DNA of 29,026 nucleotides from a virus. The stretch spans positions 1 to 29,026 of the IMG/VR virus record IMGVR_UViG_3300003322_000675, one strand, 5' to 3'. Position numbers and translations under genes: made by a program. The first letter of the stretch is position 1, and each line of letters starts with the position of its first letter. Shown in pieces: positions 28,539-29,026 of this stretch. The notes below the pieces were generated by a model. That model was given only the letters and a program-made list of their open reading frames with translations, was not told the origin of the DNA and ran no database searches.

Positions 28539-29026
28539 TTACCCTTTATGCAATCCGAAAAACGAGCAAAACTCTGCGTTACCGTACTGGTTGGCTGTAA
28601 CTTTGCCGATTTCCTGGATTGTAAAAAACTTTTTGGCGATTCTTTTTTCGGTAAGAAAATGCTTTACGCCCGCCGCGCAGGCGCCCGTTACCACTCTGTA
28701 AACTTCAATCGCTTTTTGAAACGGCAGTTTTTTATCGATCGACAGTCCTGCGTACTCGGATTTGTCCCGGTTCGAGATTTTGTAGATCAAATCCTCTTTC
28801 GCTTCTTTAACGGTGGCGCCGTGAGCGTATCTGCCCTGGCCGTCAGATACCAAAAAATAGCGATTATCTTTATTAACGTCCTTTAATTTCCAGACGTTGC
28901 CTTTCCGGCTGACTACTTCCGAAAATCGGCCGTCACATTTTATGTATTTCCCTTTTTTCCACGACATAAACGGAATGTTTTTATCGTCATAGTCGCTGGA
29001 ATTGAAGCCTTCGGGAATCGAGGTCA
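28539..29026 (-). CDS. Leucine-rich-repeat-type phage protein, N-terminus cut by window edge
   Basis: 161 residues, open to the right edge; the first visible residues TSIPEGFNSSDYDD look like the last of a set of leucine-rich repeats of the LTSIPEGFN type. After it comes a conserved C-terminal domain: KYIKCDGRFSEVVSRKGNVW, YFLVSDGQGRYAHGATVKEA, KEDLIYKISNRDKSEYAG, KAIEVYRVVTGACAAGVKHF and GKVTANQYGNAEFCSFFG. This pairing occurs in phage proteins of unknown function. An ATG at 28967 could start a 142-residue form without repeats, but the open frame upstream that fits the family argues that it is internal. The function is unknown. Confidence 0.7.
   Translation of the reverse strand, partial: TSIPEGFNSSDYDDKNIPFMSWKKGKYIKCDGRFSEVVSRKGNVWKLKDVNKDNRYFLVSDGQGRYAHGATVKEAKEDLIYKISNRDKSEYAGLSIDKKLPFQKAIEVYRVVTGACAAGVKHFLTEKRIAKKFFTIQEIGKVTANQYGNAEFCSFFGLHKG

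Noticed and set aside
1-29026. tRNA, rRNA, integrase, transposase or attachment site
   Set aside because: I looked for cloverleaf-type TΨC segments, recombinase motifs and flanking duplications and found nothing to support any of these.

Overview
This window is a continuous stretch of a tailed-phage or prophage genome. Nothing convincing is coded on the + strand; every supported gene reads leftwards on the - strand, usually with gaps of 0-5 bases or short ATGA/TAATG overlaps. The structural set (HK97-type portal, U35 prohead protease, HK97-fold capsid, virion-morphogenesis protein, tail tube, paired tail-assembly chaperones, 882-residue tape measure, no sheath) points to a long non-contractile tail, that is a siphovirus morphology. 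The sequence does not identify the host. No integrase, repressor, lysis gene, tRNA or CRISPR array is visible, so virulent and temperate lifestyles cannot be told apart. Both ends are cut inside genes.

Reading in transcription order (right to left): (1) 29026-21494, replication and accessory region: the end of a leucine-rich-repeat-type phage protein, an HNH nuclease, a MazG-like protein, a 270-base structured non-coding region, an SSB-like protein ending in an IPF tip, a primase-polymerase/AAA helicase, an 85-residue protein, a HARP-like/J-domain protein, a GNAT-like conserved phage protein, a vWA protein and three small unknown proteins. (2) 21493-13095, packaging and head: a perfect hairpin, a winged-helix-like protein, small terminase, a small membrane protein, large terminase, a portal fused to a 2H phosphoesterase-like domain and a MuF-type domain, a 58-residue protein, protease, capsid and two small proteins, closed by a strong intrinsic terminator. 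(3) 12988-6454, connector and tail: membrane microprotein, connector, DUF6527-like protein, Mu gpG-like protein, putative tail terminator, tail tube, chaperones, tape measure. (4) 6453-1, tail tip and adsorption: lectin-like protein, beta-helix protein, FN3-half protein, and a tail hub protein of more than 1000 residues that runs off the left edge.

The most unusual signal is a family of four 48-bp palindromes built from tandem octamers and centred exactly on CTATAG or CTATATAG. Two lie side by side behind the tape measure gene. The other two are exact reverse complements of each other, flank the 85-residue gene behind the primase-helicase, and share a conserved one-sided tail with one of the distant copies. 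Other notable points are the three-domain portal fusion, an FN3 domain that appears split between two tail genes by an inserted beta-helix gene, and a pseudoknot-capable non-coding region. No stretch over 300 bases lacks a gene; the two longest gaps (6178-6453 and 27531-27804) both contain structured repeats.
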